A stretch of 64,000 bases of DNA, taken from assembly GCA_903813345.2 (NCBI GenBank), contig CAIIXF020000007.1:11785730-11849729 (forward strand). Reading direction: 5' to 3'. Source of the DNA: Owenia fusiformis (lineage: Eukaryota > Annelida > Polychaeta > Sabellida > Oweniidae). Below the pieces are notes generated by a model. That model did no database searches and was not told where the DNA came from. It was given only the letters and a program-made list of their open reading frames with translations. The position numbers and the translations under genes were made by a program. Positions 1 through 13,326 of the stretch are shown here, in pieces (the stretch's first letter is position 1; each line of letters begins with the position of its first letter).

Positions 1-850
1 ATCAACAAAATCACTCCACTACTTTTCGAGTTATAGTAAAATACATTAAAAAAAAATGGCCGCCTTCTACCAAAAGTGTCATAGGACAGTGTGCCAATGC
101 TTATAGTATTCACATACCAAATATGAACAAATTTGCTCCACTTCTTTTCGAGTTATAGTAAAATATGTTAAAATGGCGGCCATTTTTCAATTCTTTTTCA
201 AAATGGCCGCCTTCTACCAAAAGTGTCATAGGACAGTGTGCCATGCTTATAGTATTCACATACCAAATATGAACAAAATCGCTCCACTACTTTTCGAGTT
301 ATAGTAAAATATGTTAAAATGGCGGCCATTTTTCAAAATGGCCGCCTTCTACCAAAAGTGTCTTTAGACAGTGTGCAATGCTTATAGTATTCACATACCA
401 AATATGAACAAAATCGCTCCACTATTTTTTGAGTTATAGCAAAAATCGTAAAATGACGAGTAAAGGCAGCCATTTTTCAGGATGGCTGCCATGTGCTTCT
501 TTAATATCTACATTTGTAGCATTATTAATGTCCTTTATAATTTTTTTACATTTAAAACATATTGCTATTACAGTTTTACATATAACACCTAAATTACTGT
601 AAAATCGGCACTAAAATGGCCGCCATTTTGAAATGAGTGGCCATTTTGAAAATCGGCTTTCGAGCAGAACTTCTACCCCCATAGGGTATATGTGTACAAA
701 ATATGAACAAAATCGGGCCAACGGTATTTGAGTTATTGCCCGGACAGACAGACGGACGGACGTACGTACGGATGTACGTACGGACGGACGGACGGACGGA
801 CGGAGGCGTTCCCTATATCCCCCCGAACTTCGTTCGATGGGATAATAAAA
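1..850. repeat. Tandem ~140-bp repeats with (GGAC)n tail
   Basis: About four degenerate tandem units of roughly 140 bp (recurring near 1, 121, 267 and 404) carry the motif ATGGCGGCCATTTT and its complement, so each unit can pair with its neighbours. The block ends in a GGAC-type tetranucleotide run (about 743-805) and the distinctive stretch CCCGAACTTCGTTCGATGGG. A second copy with the same ending lies at 1546-2150 and related pieces lie at 13480-14045, so this is a dispersed family rather than a local satellite. The class is not recognised. Short open frames in it are by-products of the tetranucleotide run. Confidence 0.7.
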
Positions 851-1545
851 CAGGGACTCTACATATAATGCAATCATCAGTTTGAAAACTGTAAAAGTTT
901 TCTTTTTTGATATTTTGTCTTCTCATATAATAGCACTAATTTAATGCCTTAATGCCTGACAACCTTTCCAATAAACCTAGGTAAGGATGACTTTTAACCT
1001 TTACAATGTAATAAGAGGAATTTAGCGGTCATTTTCTATGTCTAAGACTACAAGTCAATGAACATCATAAACTGATCATGAAGGTATGTTCAAATTGATT
1101 ACAAGGCATTAACATGCAAAATGTCACTACCTGTCATTTGTTACATTTGATACAGGTGCTGAACACCAACCACCAAACACCAAACCTAGAATGCTGACAG
1201 CCATCCACAAAAAAGTTGGTGACTATAACAATATGCCACCACCACAAATTGACCCTTTCCCATGAAGTATGATTTTTAATCATTAAACATAATCTCTAGA
1301 AAAATGAACTTGATTGAAGGTATATAACAGAAACCAGAACAACGGCAACGCCAAAGCGTAGCGAATCCCATCGAACAGAAATGGCTGGCATTTTACAAAC
1401 GAAATATATAGCAAATATCATAAAACAACACACCAGAAAGGCCACCATTTTCAAAATGGTTAGCCAAGTTGTCATCAGAAGAAATAATATGCTTTTAGTA
1501 GCCACCTATAAAATTTTTGAAAAATCGCACACATGTACTTGTGAA
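851..1545. other. AT-rich spacer, no gene seen
   Basis: Nothing gene-like was found on either strand. Bases about 1447-1545 are repeated nearly identically at 1865-1965, inside the next repeat block, so part of this spacer belongs to the same repeat family. Confidence 0.5.
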
Positions 1546-2150
1546 ATAAGTAAAAAATGTAAAAATGACAGCCATTTTTTAAAATGGCCGCCTACTATCC
1601 AAGTGTCATGAGACAGTGTGCAAGGCTCGTGAGTATTCACATATCAAATATGAACAAAATCGCTTCACTACTTTTCAAGTTATAGTAAAAACGTAAAAAT
1701 GGTGGTCATTTTTCAAAATGGCCGCCTACTACCCAAAGTGTCATTAGACAATGTGCCATGCTTATAGTATTCACATATAAAATATGAAACATACCAAATA
1801 TGAACAAAATCGCTGAACTACTTTTCGAGTTATAGTAAAATACGTTAAAATGGCAGCCATTTTGAAAAATTGGTTAGCCAAGTTGTCATCAGAAGAAATA
1901 ATATGCTTTTAGTAGCCACCTATAAAATTTTTGAAAAATCGCACACATGTACTTGTGAAATAATTTTGAAATGAGCGGCCATTTTGAAAATCGGCTTTCG
2001 AGCAGAACTTCTTCCCCAATAGGGTATATGTGTACATAATATGAACAAAATCGGGCCAACGGTATTTGAGTTATTGCCCGGACGGACAGACAGACGGACG
2101 GACGGACGGAGGCGTTCCCTATATCCCTCCGAACTTCGTTCGATGGGATA
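1546..2150. repeat. Second copy of the (GGAC)n-tailed repeat
   Basis: The block has the same ATGGCGGCC-rich units and the same end as 1-850: an ATTGCCCGGAC stretch, a GGAC run, then CCGAACTTCGTTCGATGGGA. Sharing the order of parts and the terminus argues for a mobile family with a fixed 3' end. No coding capacity was seen. Confidence 0.65.
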
Positions 2151-2858
2151 ATTATTGATGATTATAAATTTAGTACCCCCTCATAAAAGTAGCCAGGGGG
2201 TATAAATGGCAATAATTTGCTGATGCTGAAAAACTAGACCCTATTATTTTCAAAATCAATAAAAAATGATATATTTCACAAAATTAACATAATTTGAAAA
2301 ATGCAATCCTGTAAGCAAAAACATGGACCAAGCTCATCCAGTACCTTATCAGTCAAAATGGAACACGAGTCACATTCTTTATAATTAGATGGGCTGAATA
2401 ATGGTATACGAGACAATAACAAAATGGAAGTGAATAAAAATTCAGTTTTCAGTTTTTTTTGATATTTTAAAAAGAAGAAACCGTAAAAAAGATGTGTTTT
2501 ATTCATTATTAAAAAGTGATTTTGCAAGAATGCAATTGTAACAATGTGGAAATAATGGGACGATATGTCCTCATTCTTCTTAAAGTATGTTATAATTACA
2601 ATTAATATCAGTTATATATGCTGACATTCTATGCTGTTTCTTATTGAATTAAGTTATCTAGACCAGTTGCATTATTAATCAAGTCAATGCACCATGTAAA
2701 GGCAAAAATAACTTACCAGAGAACAAAGATAGATTCAACAAATTGAAATGTACTTTACATGATATAGCAGGTATAGTTCTTAGGGGGTCATTGCACGACA
2801 TTATTCAAGAACTCAGACACAAAACATTTTAACTTTTCTTTGAAAATATATTTTGAGG
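2151..2858. other. AT-rich spacer, no gene seen
   Basis: No splice-bounded coding exon or recognisable protein was found. The short open frame at 2276-2527 on the minus strand has no domain and looks fortuitous. Confidence 0.4.
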
Positions 2859-3101
2859 TATGTAAATGATGAGTCTATTTGACTATGTAAAGAATGAGTC
2901 TACTTGACTATGTAAAGAATGAGTCTACTTGACTATGCAAAGTGTGAGTGTACTTGACTATATAAATAATGAATCTACTTGACTATGTAAAGAAAGAGTC
3001 TACTTGACTATGAATTAGTCTACTTGACTATGTAAAGAATGAGTATACTTGACTATGTAAAGAATGAGTCTACTTGACTAAGTAAAGAATGAGTACCTGA
3101 C
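2859..3101. repeat. 25-bp minisatellite, about 10 copies
   Basis: About ten head-to-tail copies of a 25-bp unit read TATGTAAAGAATGAGTCTAC followed by TTGAC. One copy is shortened to about 20 bp and several carry point changes. There are no spacers between units, so this is a minisatellite and not a CRISPR-type array. Confidence 0.85.
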
Positions 3102-4570
3102 TTCTCAAGTTGTAAAACATTGCCATTGACTCTTATACTGTATTATCTGCTTATTGTCATATTGAAAAGATGTCAATGTCTGCAAAGTTCTACTTAACCC
3201 TCTGTGCAAAGAGTGAAACATATTCTAACACTATATTTTCTTATAATGTGTATTGAATTCATGATGAGAAAAATGCAATCATTGCGAAGGTTTATATTTG
3301 AAGAGCAAGATAACTCCCTAATGTTGTAATTGAACCGGAGGAACCCTGGAAACTTGTGATAGATTCATTAATAGGCCACAAAATATCATTATGCATCATT
3401 TTTCACAATAAAGGAATACTGTGACCTGCCTCCAAAGAATTAATGAATAAAAATGCAGTTAACATAGAAAACTGATGTGCTTATGATCGGGCCATTTCAA
3501 TATAGAATGTTGGCTTATCATGGGATGATAGCACAGTCTCCATAGCACTACATTAAACTGATTGTATTGGTTATATAATGAGATATTGCATGTGTTTAAT
3601 ACACAGCAAAGGAGATTCTGATGCAATCCCATATGGATTGTAATTATTTAATTTCCTAATGTAACATCATTTTCTATAGTTAGCTTCATTTTCTGTGACA
3701 TTGTCATTTCCAAAGAATGACTTTTATGCATGGAATTACTGTATAAAATATAAATTATTATTATAACAAATGATGAGAATTACATAGAAACCATTTTATG
3801 ATGATTTCCACAAAGCAGGCCTTGATGACTAGAATCTGACCAAACTAGAACATTGCTGCATGGGACTGTTTTACCTCCTTTGCTTACAGACCATTTAATA
3901 AGTTGTAACATTCAAACTTGTGTGCTTATTGGGAATTTATCTTGGTCATGAAAGTTTAGGTTCGCCTTTTATGTCTTAACTCTCAAGGCAGAAGGATAAT
4001 TTACTATCAAAGTCAGCGAGTGCATACATAAAATAAGATGAATATAACCATAGTATGATTAGAATGGTTGAAGATATTCTTAAGATTTGCTATAGGGTTC
4101 CAAGAAATATATATTATCATATTACATTTACACATATTTGCATATTGTTATCAAGTTGAGAATGAACATATATGCTCTATACCAAGAAGGACTACCATAC
4201 TTTTTTATTAGATTAATATTGCAAGGGGGAATATTGATATCAGCCAAGGGGGACGCAATGACCAGAGGAGACACCAATAGTTTCATGGGGGAGAAACCCA
4301 ATATCAACTCTCCAGAATTCTGCCTCTCAAATCTTATGGATGGAAAATTTTTATTTGATATTAATTACAATTCTTAACATGTTGATCAAAATATGCCTAT
4401 TTCACATTTTCAATGGGGTACATAAGTTTTAGGAGGTTATTAGCCTATCTTAAAATCCTCAAGTGTCTTGATCTTCAGGGATTTAGAAATATTGGAGGGA
4501 TAAGGCTAAACATTTTTCAAATTAAAATAAGGCACATGACGTGAACGAGATCACACCATCAAAAAACTTT
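3102..4570. other. AT-rich spacer, no gene seen
   Basis: Low-complexity AT-rich sequence. The 79-aa plus-strand frame at 4138-4377 has no recognisable domain and no conserved feature, and was not called a gene. Confidence 0.4.
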
Positions 4571-4574
4571 CAGA

Positions 4575-5320
4575 GTGGTCGCCAGAAAAAATGGCTGCCC
4601 AGAAGTTAATCAGCTCTAGAACTTGATAACCTCTATATTGTGTGCAAATTTGAAGACAATTGGACAAGTGGTTTTCCTGAAATGGCGATGACAAGATTTA
4701 TCGGAAAGCCTTCAAAATAGCCACCAGAAAACAAGATGGCTGCCCAAAACTTAATCAGCTGTACAAATTGATATCCTCTATTATGTGTGCAAATTGGGAG
4801 AAAAATCCGATGAGCAGTTTTCCTGAAATGATGACAAGAATTCCCGAAAACCTTCAAAATGGCAATCAGAAAACAAAATGGCAATGACAAGATTTTCTGA
4901 AAAACCTTCAAAATGGCTGCCAAAAACAAGATGGGCACCCACAAGTTAATCATCTCTAGAACTTGTTATCCTCTTTCATGTGTGCGAATTTGGAGAAAAT
5001 CCAAAAAGTGGTTTTCCTGAAATGGCGATGACAGGATTTTCCGAAAGACCTTCAAAATGGCTGCCACAAAACAAGATGGCCACCCAAAAGTTAATCAGCT
5101 CTAGATCTTGATATCCTCTATCATATGTGCGAATTTGGATAAAATTCGATGAGCGGTTTTCCTGAAATGGCAATGATAAGATTTTCTGAAAAACCTTCAA
5201 AATGGCCACCAGAAAACAAGATGGCCACCCAAAAGTTAATCAGCTCTAGAATTTGATATTCTCTATCATGAGTGCGAATTTGGAGAAAATCTGATAAGTG
5301 GTTTTCCTGAAATGGGGATG
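4575..5320. repeat. ~145-bp satellite, about five copies
   Basis: The motif GTTAATCAGCTCTAG recurs near 4607, 4751, 4945, 5090 and 5236, giving a unit of about 145 bp with one longer interval. Units include CAAGATGGC and GGTTTTCCTGAAATGG. Minus-strand open frames here repeat the same nonsense peptide unit by unit, which follows from the satellite and does not indicate a gene. Confidence 0.8.
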
Positions 5321-7941
5321 ACAAAAAAAGCAGGACAATCGCGATCACAATCACGATCACGAAGACTATATCCCACCGATGGTGTGATAAAAATATATTT
5401 ATGGCATAAGAATATTAAATTGACTAAATAAATTAATCTACATTCATTACCCTAGATTGACAAAACAGTCGCAATGAAAACACTCTCGGCTAACCTAGTA
5501 AAATAATTACCATGGATGAATTTTATTTTGTTATTTATTAGTCTCTAATGCAGACATTAAAATCATTTTGTTAAGAACCCTGAAAAATATGTATTTTATG
5601 TTTTGAGGAAAGAATATAGTTCAAATGCATTCTGTTTTTAAAGGCTATATTGAAGGGAATATTGTCTCGAAGGGAAATGGTACCTGAACTGCCGAAAGTC
5701 CTTCTAATGTGTGTGAACAAAAATTGTTTTATACATAACCAAATTAGCAAATCCCAGGATAAGATATATGCTAAAAAAGGCCTCATGGTTTAAAAGGTCA
5801 ATTCAAAATATTTGTTTAAAGTGACCAGATTTGGTTTTAAAGTGTCATTTAACTGTGTGAAGCCCACTGGAGAATAATGTCCATTAATTTTTATTGAATT
5901 CTATAAAAATGATAGAAGTCTAAACACCCATAAGGCCAACAGAAAATAATTGATAAAAATTACCGCAATAAGTGACACCCCCTATGGGGGCCTCTTATTA
6001 TATTAACAGTGTTTTATAGTTTTATTCTTGGGAGAGCAGAACCTCTGCTTCAGTTTCAGACCAAATGTGACACAAGCATTGAGAAAAATCTGGACAATAT
6101 ATACAAAATCTTGTTTACTTTTATGCTGTATACCACAAGTATTGTATTTTTCATAAAAACTGTCATAATATCATGCATTTTTTATTCCTCCAATTAATTC
6201 ATAATACAGTTATATATACTTGTCTCTCGTTATCTAAAATATCAAATAAAGTTCTAAAGAGAAATGTCCTTTAGTCGTGTATATTATCATAGCAGGTACC
6301 TCAATTGAGCAAGATGCCTTAAAAGGATCATAAATTTTTTGAAAGGTGCCATCATCTTCTCGAAATACCTATTTGAAACAATCATATGATTATAATCATT
6401 AAATTAGTCTTTGGTAATGATATTGTGGGTATGGCAATTGGCAATAGAGCACTGAGTGGCAAACAATCAATAATCTTGATATAACAAAAGTACTAGACTA
6501 GAATAGTTATGAGCATGTTAATATCAATATCAGATATACTGGTAATTTAAGTATATCAGATACAAGTAAACAGCATTATCATATGAAATACCATTCTGGT
6601 TCTGACACCCATCAAAACTTTTTTTCTATTCTATATCTGATAAAATAATACAGATTTTTCAAAGATATGTCAAAATGATATTTTTCAGAGCTGCCCTACC
6701 ATATCTTATTAAAAACACATTAACTAACTTAGTACTAAATTGTCAATGTACATGTACATGTAGTAAATACTTTGAAAATAGGATTTAACTATCCTGTTTA
6801 ATGTTTCAATGCATTTATTGATATTTAAATGGTTATAACCCATTTAACAGACCTAAATATTGCTTAAATTCAATGTAACATCTAAAAAGCAAATTAAACA
6901 AATAATGTCACATTGACATTAAAATCACAAAAGCATAGTCTATTCTACTAAGTTGATTGCCTTTTATGAGGCCTGCTATATGAGAGAAACAACATCAACT
7001 CAAAGCAGATGTTCAGCCATATATAAAGTTGACTGAATTTATGAATATTGCTTTTCAACTTTTGACAAGTTTATGGATGCATTTAAATGTTTATATGCAC
7101 ATAATCATAAGTCAAAAGAGGATAAATTATGTATTCTTTCATTTTCAACCTATATAATATTCCTCAAATATTAATTATGCGTAGCTTGACTTTATGATAA
7201 ATATAGATGTTTGTTTTTAATGTTTAAGTTTCTCATAAACATGGGTTCCCTATTGTTATATATGACATATAATGCAAATCTAAATATAGGCTATAAATGA
7301 TACTGTGTTTGAAACATTTATGCTCAATGTTGTTATGTTTCAATTATACAAATGAAGACATTTTCTTCTAATATTTTTTATTAATGGTAAAAAGTTCACA
7401 TGTTCATTTTATTTATTTTTTGAATGTGAACATAACATACACTGTCAATTTGCTAAGGTAATCTTTAAATGTTAAAAGCTTAACATGTATAAATCACTCA
7501 AGCATATTTTGTTTTAAAGTTAATTGTATTTTTCAACGAAATATCTATCTATGAATAAAATTGACATTAAAACAACTATTAAAAAATAAAGGTATTCAGA
7601 GACAGAGAGAATCTTTTCCAAAAGGTGTGTTTTATTCAGTATATCAACTCATGTTTTTGCCACTTGTCATGCTATTTTGAAGTCTTAAAACATCGCAACC
7701 TACATGTATTCAAGGAAATACAAGATTTGAACATTTTCACTGTTTTAGCTTTACTGCCATAAAATATCATTCATGAGCTCAATATCTTAGTAAAGGCTGC
7801 AGCCAAGTCATTGATTGTTAGTAATATATTAGGAATATGGTAAATGACATCTGGCAATAGAAATCATAAATGTTGCTTATAATTTTGCGATCCTTGTATC
7901 TCTGATTATGCATGTTGCTTTGAGAAGTATAAAATACTTAC
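5321..7941. other. AT-rich spacer, no gene supported
   Basis: No confident gene was found. An AATAAA on the plus strand lies near 6244 after a short open frame (6009-6197), which could be a 3' end of something unrecognised, but no coding exon with flanking splice sites was identified. Confidence 0.35.
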
Positions 7942-8024
7942 AATAAATGCCCCAACGTATATTATTCTGACTGGATGAGAATTTGTTAAGCGCTGATCCA
8001 CTTGTCGAGAGTGGGCATAGGATT
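7942..8024 (-). CDS. Possible orphan internal exon (unrecognised)
   Basis: An 83-nt open segment is bounded by a good acceptor (TTATGTTTCAG) and a consensus donor (GTAAGT). In phase 1 it reads through without a stop and includes SRQVDQRLTNSHPVRIIYVG. A second minus-strand segment with a hydrophobic start (about 8826-8880) ends in GTGAGT and might belong to the same gene. No protein family was recognised, no complete model could be built, and the exon may be spurious. Confidence 0.25.
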
Positions 8025-9250
8025 CTGAAACATAAGAGTATAAAATAAAAAGTGGTTGATAACAGTAACTCCCACATGTTAAAAATTGATATGCCATGAA
8101 TTCAATTCAATTAATCCCGCTGTTGATCCTAATTTGCTTTATATCCATATCATTTCAAAACAGATAAATAAACACATCTGTTTGCCACATTAGTAAAAAA
8201 TGTTAGTCCCGCTTCTAAAATTGTTCTCCCTGTCTAATTTCTTAACAATATTCAAAATAAATTCATCAGTACCAATTTACCTGTAAACATGACAAGACTT
8301 TCTGCGACAGTAAACTGCTTACTCGAATAAAGAGAATCAGTTCTGATAGTTAGAGAGTAATTTGTTTTCGACTTACTATTATTATAAATCATCAATCACT
8401 TACTTTCTGCGATAATGTCCATAAATGACTGTACTAAATATAACAAATGGATCTGAACGTACAAAATGTCTTTTTGATGACCAATAAAAGCCCCATACAA
8501 CATCTACATGTAATTAGATTATCTCAGTTCTGTTTTAATGCTTTGTAAATAAAGTGAGCCATTATATATTGTCAGTAATATAATGAGCACTATGATGCAC
8601 TAGCAAATTACACATATTTCACGATGACATGTGCCACTAAAAAACATTATGTTGTTGCCGGAAGTTATGAAATTGATTGAATATCTTTCATACACGGAAG
8701 TAGAATCCAATTAAATGTGCACCCATTGGAACAGCCAACACCAAATCATTATTATATTCATTGATAATGTCATCCAATCAGTATTCACTGTGAAATCAAG
8801 AGAAATGCGGCGAACTTTCAACTCACCTTGGAAGGGTAATAAATTACCTCCAGATTGAAGAGCTAACACGACACACATTATAAAAGCTACATGTATTTGC
8901 AAATCTTCTAAAAATACTTTATCTATTTATAATGAAATTACACTGGATTTTTTAATAAAATCCTTTATTACATTTAATAAATAATTATGCTGCTATATCG
9001 TGAGAATTAAATCATAAAATGTAAATACAAGTTTGTCCATATTTTGTCTGTCATGTTTCAAGGTCATTTAGAAAAGGTTGCAAAATATATTATAAATTTT
9101 CTTAACTTTACGTGTAGAGCATACGAAGGCATTGTTGAGAGAAACTCCAAATACATGTGAATGATAAGGAAGTCATGCCCCTTGGGAAAAACACTAAAAT
9201 TGCAATTGGTTGGTGAGTATTCTTCTCAACTCAACTTTCCACAGTTCCAA
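8025..9250. other. AT-rich spacer, no gene supported
   Basis: No confident gene. The minus-strand frame at 8711-8902 has a hydrophobic stretch (MCVVLALQ) and a possible donor, but no partner exons could be fixed. Confidence 0.3.
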
Positions 9251-10460
9251 ATTTTTACTATTTTTTTCATGGCCTGAGTTCGTCGCTAACATGCAGTGCG
9301 CGAAATAGACGTCCGACATCGGCCATTGGCCTGACAAAATTATAGATGGCTTGTTTTGATAAAAACACCCAGTCATTTTGGCCTGCTAGACATTTGTGGC
9401 ATTCGTTAGATTGCCCATGAATAGAACTTACATATCAGTCCGGAAATACTCCGAATTCCCTGCGTTTTCGGCTTATTTCATGACTTTTGTTGAAGATTTA
9501 AAAACATTTCAAAATATTTTTGTTTGGTACCGAAGCACAAGATATAACGTGACTTTCGATTGGCTGTTGTTGTTTGTTGAAATTACGGTGATTTTGATTG
9601 GCTATGAATGACTCATTTCTTAATTGTCGTTCGCAAATCGAGTGCATTATTAGTATGCCGGATGTAGGAAAGAAATTGAAAAATCGAGCCGGCATCTAAG
9701 TCGAAAAAGTCGGCAGTTTGGAAGTATTTTGGGACTCCGATATCACAAGGTAAAAGAATTGGTGATAGTACACCATGCAGACTATGTGAAATGCCGATCA
9801 CATTCGCGGCAGATGCTTTATATTTGATTTAATTGACGTATTTCTGAATGTGATTTTGAAAAGTGAAACTGAAAGTGAAAGTGAAACTGTCATCATCAGA
9901 CGATTGTATCATTTTTAGTGTTCTGTCTGTCCCGTCCCGTCCCGAAAGTACCGTATCCCGAGACCATTTGTACCGATCCAAACCGTACCGAATTTTTTTG
10001 ACCGTGACACCAATAATATATACCTTGAATTTTAGTGGAGTCTGTGTACATTATATGTGTTTTTGAATACCTTGAAGCTTCTGATTTCTGAGCAATTCTA
10101 AACCGACCAAAATCAGTACAATTTAGTTTGATCAATATGTACATGTTCCTCATGTTTTTGCAAGGTGAATCTAGGGGGGGGGGGATCAACACACTCAGGC
10201 TGTTGGTTAAGTCATCAAGTACAGTATAGTGAATGATACATGACATGCAATATGCAATTAGTTTTATCTTTGTTAATATTGTACTAAACTAAATCTCAAT
10301 TTAGAGTGGTTGTGGAGAAATATGGTAAGTGAAATTTTTGGCCAGAGAAGGAAGAAACAGCCTGCCAAAAATTGGCCTGAGAAAAAATGATATGGCTTGT
10401 TAAAATCAGGCAGGCCTGCCAAAATGTCTAGGTTAAAAAAATCCTTATTTCATGCACTGA
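9251..10460. repeat. Repeat mosaic flanking a foldback element
   Basis: The stretch near 9251-9297 is the reverse complement of 12053-12092 (shared CGCTAACATGC and TTTTTTTCATGGC). Bases about 9325-9390 also resemble 10345-10430 in direct orientation (ATTGGCCTGA, ATGGCTTGTT). This suggests repeats that inserted into, or duplicated around, one another. No gene is seen; the open frame at 9896-10246 is in repeat-like sequence. Confidence 0.45.
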
Positions 10461-12056
10461 CATGCTAAATATAAGAGTTAGCTGACGTTTGGGAGTCTGA
10501 CTTACCTTCTAAAGGTTAGAACCCGAATCTTAGTCAATATGGTACAACGAAAATGGGACTTCTGCGCATGTTAAAATTTTTCGTCAAAACTCAACTTTTG
10601 TTCAAGTTGATACGATTGTCTTTCGAACTAGAGACTTACCTCATTCGAAAGATCATAAAAGACTTTATCTATACCGAAAATCTTAGATCCAAACATAGTA
10701 GAATACGCCGTCAGTCCGCATTTGATTTTTTGAAGTGAGTTTCGTAGATCGTCAGATTTCTCCGACTGATATCGGGTTATCTCAAACTGGTTCGTTTATA
10801 AATACGAATTTGTTTACCGTTGTAAGGCGCATGCGCAAAATTGATTTATAAACCTTATTGGTTGATGGTTTTTCTCCTGCGCATGCGTGAAGTCTGATGA
10901 ACACTTATGACGAAGACCGGAGCAAACATTACTAGCTCTTGAACGAAATTCCAAGATTCAGGTCATTTCGCCGTGTTTGCTAAGCGTGTATACGTGAATG
11001 ACAAGCTGTTTTGAGTAGATCGGGTACCTGTTTTAGACACAACATTGATTTAGTTTGACATTGATGTGCACATTGGCACTTTTGAGCATGTTAATACAAG
11101 TTTTTACACTCTTAGCACGAGACGGGTTTTCGAAAAATCTGTTATCTGATTCACTCGATTATCGTATGGATATGTATTTCTGCTGACATTTCAACACCAC
11201 ATCACAAAACAACTACTAAATTCCACTTGTTATTTCACAGGAGGTAAAAATGCAAACTGCCTAGATTCTTTGTAAGGGTCGTCAGACATCGGATTGGCCA
11301 CCATATTTGAAATGAAAATATCACTAAATAAAGGTCTGCGCATGCCTCAACATTTCGACTGCTTAATGAAACCATATCACCTTTGTTCCGTCAACCATGG
11401 AGCATTTGCCACAACATCCAAGAGGTAAATCATGGACCGTGAAAATGAATGATTTCCTTGTAAGTTCCGGAAGTTTCAATACGAAAAATTACCGAACATA
11501 TGTGAAAACCGAATATTTGTTCGTTGTTTTCACGATTTACAGGTTCGTTTGTTCTCCAATGTTTTGGTCTAAATTATAAAGCATCACCAACAGGTCTTAC
11601 TCTATTAATCGACTAATACAGCAGACGGCTCATATTTCTACGTAGCATTTCGTTCAAACCAATAGTGGGAGTGCAGATCACGCAGTTTCATTCGTTGCGT
11701 ACTTCACTTGAAATTGGTAATTTTAAATATTGCCTACTTCACTTAGCTTGGCGGATGTAGAACATTGCTTAATATTCTTTTAATTTTCACACCAGACATG
11801 CTTGGTTGACACGTCAACAAAGTAAAGTTCAAGGGTCAATGCGTTATTTCGTGATAACTACAACGCCTTCCCGGAAGTCAACATTGATGAAAAATGAAAA
11901 AGTCGGAAAAGCATTTACACTAATTTCTATCAAATGCTGTGTTTATGCATCATCATCAACGCAACAATGGTGATATGGTTTCATTAAGAATCGGGTTCTA
12001 ACCTTTAGAAGGTAAGTCAGACTCCCAAACGTCAGCTAACTCTTATATTTAGCATG
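10461..12056. mobile_element. 1.6-kb DNA element with 72-bp terminal inverted repeats
   Basis: The left end (CATGCTAAATATAAGAGTTA and onward to about 10532) is an almost perfect inverted match, about 72 bp with one visible mismatch, to the right end (about 11985-12056). The near-identity implies recent insertion or gene conversion between the arms. The interior has no transposase frame, so this is a non-autonomous element. A target duplication could not be fixed because the flanks are repeats too. Superfamily unknown. Confidence 0.8.
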
Positions 12057-13326
12057 TTAGCGACAAACTCATGCCATGAAAAAAATAGTAGCCTAGCACA
12101 ATGGCCATGATATCTAGGACTAGGGACATCTTGAAGTCTACATCCAATGATCCATGAAGACGAACTTGTGACTAAAACTAGCGGCATGAACTTGGTGTAA
12201 GATTACTATAGATAGTCATATAAATCCGACCGTTGTATGCTGTTCTTCGATGTTCCTTGTTCTTATTTGGATATTTATTTTTTATCATTTTCTTGGCATA
12301 TACGGTCGTAGATATAATATGGAACAAGTTGCGCGAAACGCTTTCCTGGCCTGTCTGGGTATCCATACCAACCAAAGTCACACAAATTATCACTTTAATA
12401 TTTTGCTCCAACATCAAAGTGTTAAATCTTTCCTTAGACATGTAAAACGCTTGCTAATTAAAGAAATATAATCAATTGAAGTTTATTTTCATTATCGCCC
12501 GCTATGTTACTAAATTCTGTTTCCGGTAGTCTAAATGTAAACATGGATCGAAACGGAATCATAATTTTTTATTACACAGAGATTCAAAAGCTGTTCTTGC
12601 ATACTACTCACTTTTCTCATTTCTGAAAGAATAACTTCTTCACGTTATTTCCCTTCTTAATGACACTGCGTTTCTTCCATCTGAATCTTCGTGTAACAAA
12701 TACTTATGATTTCGTTTTGATCTAAGTTTTACATCTAGACTATCAGATTAACCCGGAAGTGACCTTGGTATGCAAAATGAGAAAATTTAAAAATTCAAGC
12801 AGCATGCTTATATATCTTCAATTACCAAGCGTCTTACGTGCCTAAGGTAAGATTAAATACTTTATAGTTGAAGCAAAGAAATTAATTTATCATTTGTGTA
12901 AAAACGACCCTAATTAATAAACGTTCACATTTTTGCAAAGGCGGATTTGGATGACGGCAAACCTGGTTTTTGAGGGTGCGACTTATGGCAACAAGTACTT
13001 CTGCATTTTAGGTTTCGCAAGATCTCTTGACTTTCGATTTGCTACAAAATAACTTGCGCTAGCTAAATATGAATAGTCACATGATCTTTTAGCGGCAATG
13101 CCCATGCACATGTAAAGTATAATGCGCATGTGCATGCATGTGCAAAAGTTAAAAATGGTGCGCACCAGGTTTGGAATTTCTCCACTTTAATTGCAAATTA
13201 CACAACAAGTAGGACTTATTGTCACCACGTGTCATGAAAAGGGCAAGTTACATTCAATTATCTTCTTAAATACCGTTAACTTAATCCGGCGCGCCTGCTG
13301 GAAGTTGGAGAAAACCACTTCACAAG
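12057..13326. other. Spacer upstream of the small membrane-protein gene
   Basis: No gene was found. The region contains several GC-containing stretches and probably the promoter of the gene beginning at 13327. The overlapping open frames at 12178-12471 lie on opposite strands and have no domain. Confidence 0.4.

Noticed and set aside
703-885. Open frame across the GGAC run
   Set aside because: Translation of a tetranucleotide repeat.
2859-3101. CRISPR-like array
   Set aside because: Units abut with no unique spacers, and the genome is an animal's.
11397-11579. Possible first exon (MEHLPQHPRG) for the small membrane-protein gene
   Set aside because: Lies inside the 1.6-kb transposable element and its donors do not give the needed phase.
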